Part shown: piece after piece, positions 32,875 through 33,396 of the stretch
Numbering within the stretch: the first letter of the stretch is position 1
How the letters are laid out: every line of letters begins with the position of its first letter
Assembly (NCBI GenBank): GCA_016930575.1
Contig: JAFGGL010000056.1
Location: 1-33,396 of the forward strand
DNA length: 33,396 nucleotides
Source: Clostridiales bacterium
GTDB lineage: Bacteria > Bacillota > Clostridia > Christensenellales > Aristaeellaceae
Direction: 5' to 3'
Translations under genes and position numbers: made by a program
The notes under the pieces: model-generated
The model's database searches: none
What the model was told of the DNA's origin: nothing
What the model saw: only the letters and a program-made list of their open reading frames with translations

Positions 32875-33396
32875 GCCTTGCGCCTCCTTCCGAACCACAA
32901 GGCGCCGAACGCCGCAAACGCGAGGGAGACGTAGATCGGCGAGAAGTGCAAGAGCGCGACCGTCACAAAGCCCAGTACGGCGATCGCGGCCTTCAATAGG
33001 GTGCGCGCGTTCTTCCTGGCCAGGTTCCATACGGTGGAAGCGATCAGCGCGCTGACCGCGATGCGGATTCCGGCAAAGGCATGCTGCACCCAGGGAATAT
33101 CGGAGAAGTTGGAAAGCACCGCGGCAATCGCCGTGATGATGATCAGCGACGGCAGCACGACGCCGACCGTCGCGGCCACAGCGCCGGGGAATCCCTTCCT
33201 GCGGTAGCCCATGAAGGTGGAAATGTTCACGCAGATGACGCCCGGCGTGGCCTGGCTGACTGCGAAGTAGTCCAGCATTTCATCCTCGGTAATCCATTTT
33301 CGTTTCTCCACGATTTCACGCATCAAAATGGGAAGCACCGCGTATCCGCCGCCGAACGTGATGCTTCCGATCAGGAAAAACGTGGAGAACAGGTTC
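32871..33396 (-). CDS. Chromate-transporter-family protein, first half, 5' end outside window
   Basis: The frame is open from base 33395 to the stop at 32871 and reads NLFSTFFLIGSITFGGGYAVLPIL at the right edge, so the true start lies beyond the window. The GTG at 33338 is internal. It has the FGGGYAVLP motif, SQATPGVICVNISTFMGYRRKG (the CHR loop) and five TM helices, ending FGALWFGRRRKA. It is paired with the second half in one operon. Confidence 0.88.
   Translation of the reverse strand, partial: NLFSTFFLIGSITFGGGYAVLPILMREIVEKRKWITEDEMLDYFAVSQATPGVICVNISTFMGYRRKGFPGAVAATVGVVLPSLIIITAIAAVLSNFSDIPWVQHAFAGIRIAVSALIASTVWNLARKNARTLLKAAIAVLGFVTVALLHFSPIYVSLAFAAFGALWFGRRRKA

Noticed and set aside
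1-33396. CRISPR array, tRNA, rRNA, insertion sequence or attachment site
   Set aside because: No regular short repeats with spacers, tRNA T-loop/acceptor patterns, transposase genes or terminal inverted repeats were recognised.

Overview
The window looks like chromosomal DNA from a moderately GC-rich Gram-positive of the class Clostridia (Bacillota), possibly a gut or digester lineage such as Christensenellales. The support is a T-box leader in front of metG, an AbrB-type regulator, a BMP-type nucleoside importer, sigma-A-like promoters (TTGACA-N17-TATAAT), strong AGGAGG ribosome sites, and many secreted proteins of unknown function. The lineage within Clostridia is inference. No tRNA, rRNA, CRISPR array, insertion sequence or prophage was seen. 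Most of the window is tightly packed housekeeping and transport genes.

Left part (1-9.2 kb, accessory in character). A large secreted protein made of repeated DUF6273-type domains runs off the left edge. Two of its repeat units are in-frame copies of 744 nt. Next to it is a membrane-anchored LuxR-type regulator (polytopic N-terminus, C-terminal HTH). Then come a flavodoxin pseudogene with two lesions and a D-aminopeptidase (dppA) on the minus strand. A plus-strand operon follows: an unusual thioredoxin-reductase-like flavoprotein that keeps its CATC disulfide but lacks the NADPH-binding motifs, and two secreted proteins. A cysteine hydrolase of the isochorismatase family closes this part.

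Centre (9.2-18.4 kb, core). It holds rpmB, a QueG-like double [4Fe-4S] protein, tatD-metG (controlled by a Met T-box leader), an AbrB-family regulator with a zinc-knuckle tail, a small membrane protein followed by secD-secF, and guaA.

Purine locus (16.7-24.1 kb). guaA, a complete BMP-family ABC importer (binding protein, double ATPase, two permeases) and convergent xpt are adjacent. Import of a purine base or nucleoside, Xpt conversion of xanthine to XMP, and GuaA conversion of XMP to GMP would form a salvage route. A strong hairpin after the binding-protein gene probably sets its expression above that of the membrane subunits.

Right part (24.2-33.4 kb). It holds a small ACT/NikR-C-like protein, a secreted beta-propeller protein with a long 5' leader, a 47-residue zinc ribbon, an autoregulated-looking tetR-ABC exporter operon with a palindromic operator on its promoter, a two-gene exopolysaccharide module (nucleotidyltransferase and polyprenyl glycosylphosphotransferase), and a split two-gene chromate-type transporter whose first gene leaves the window on the right.
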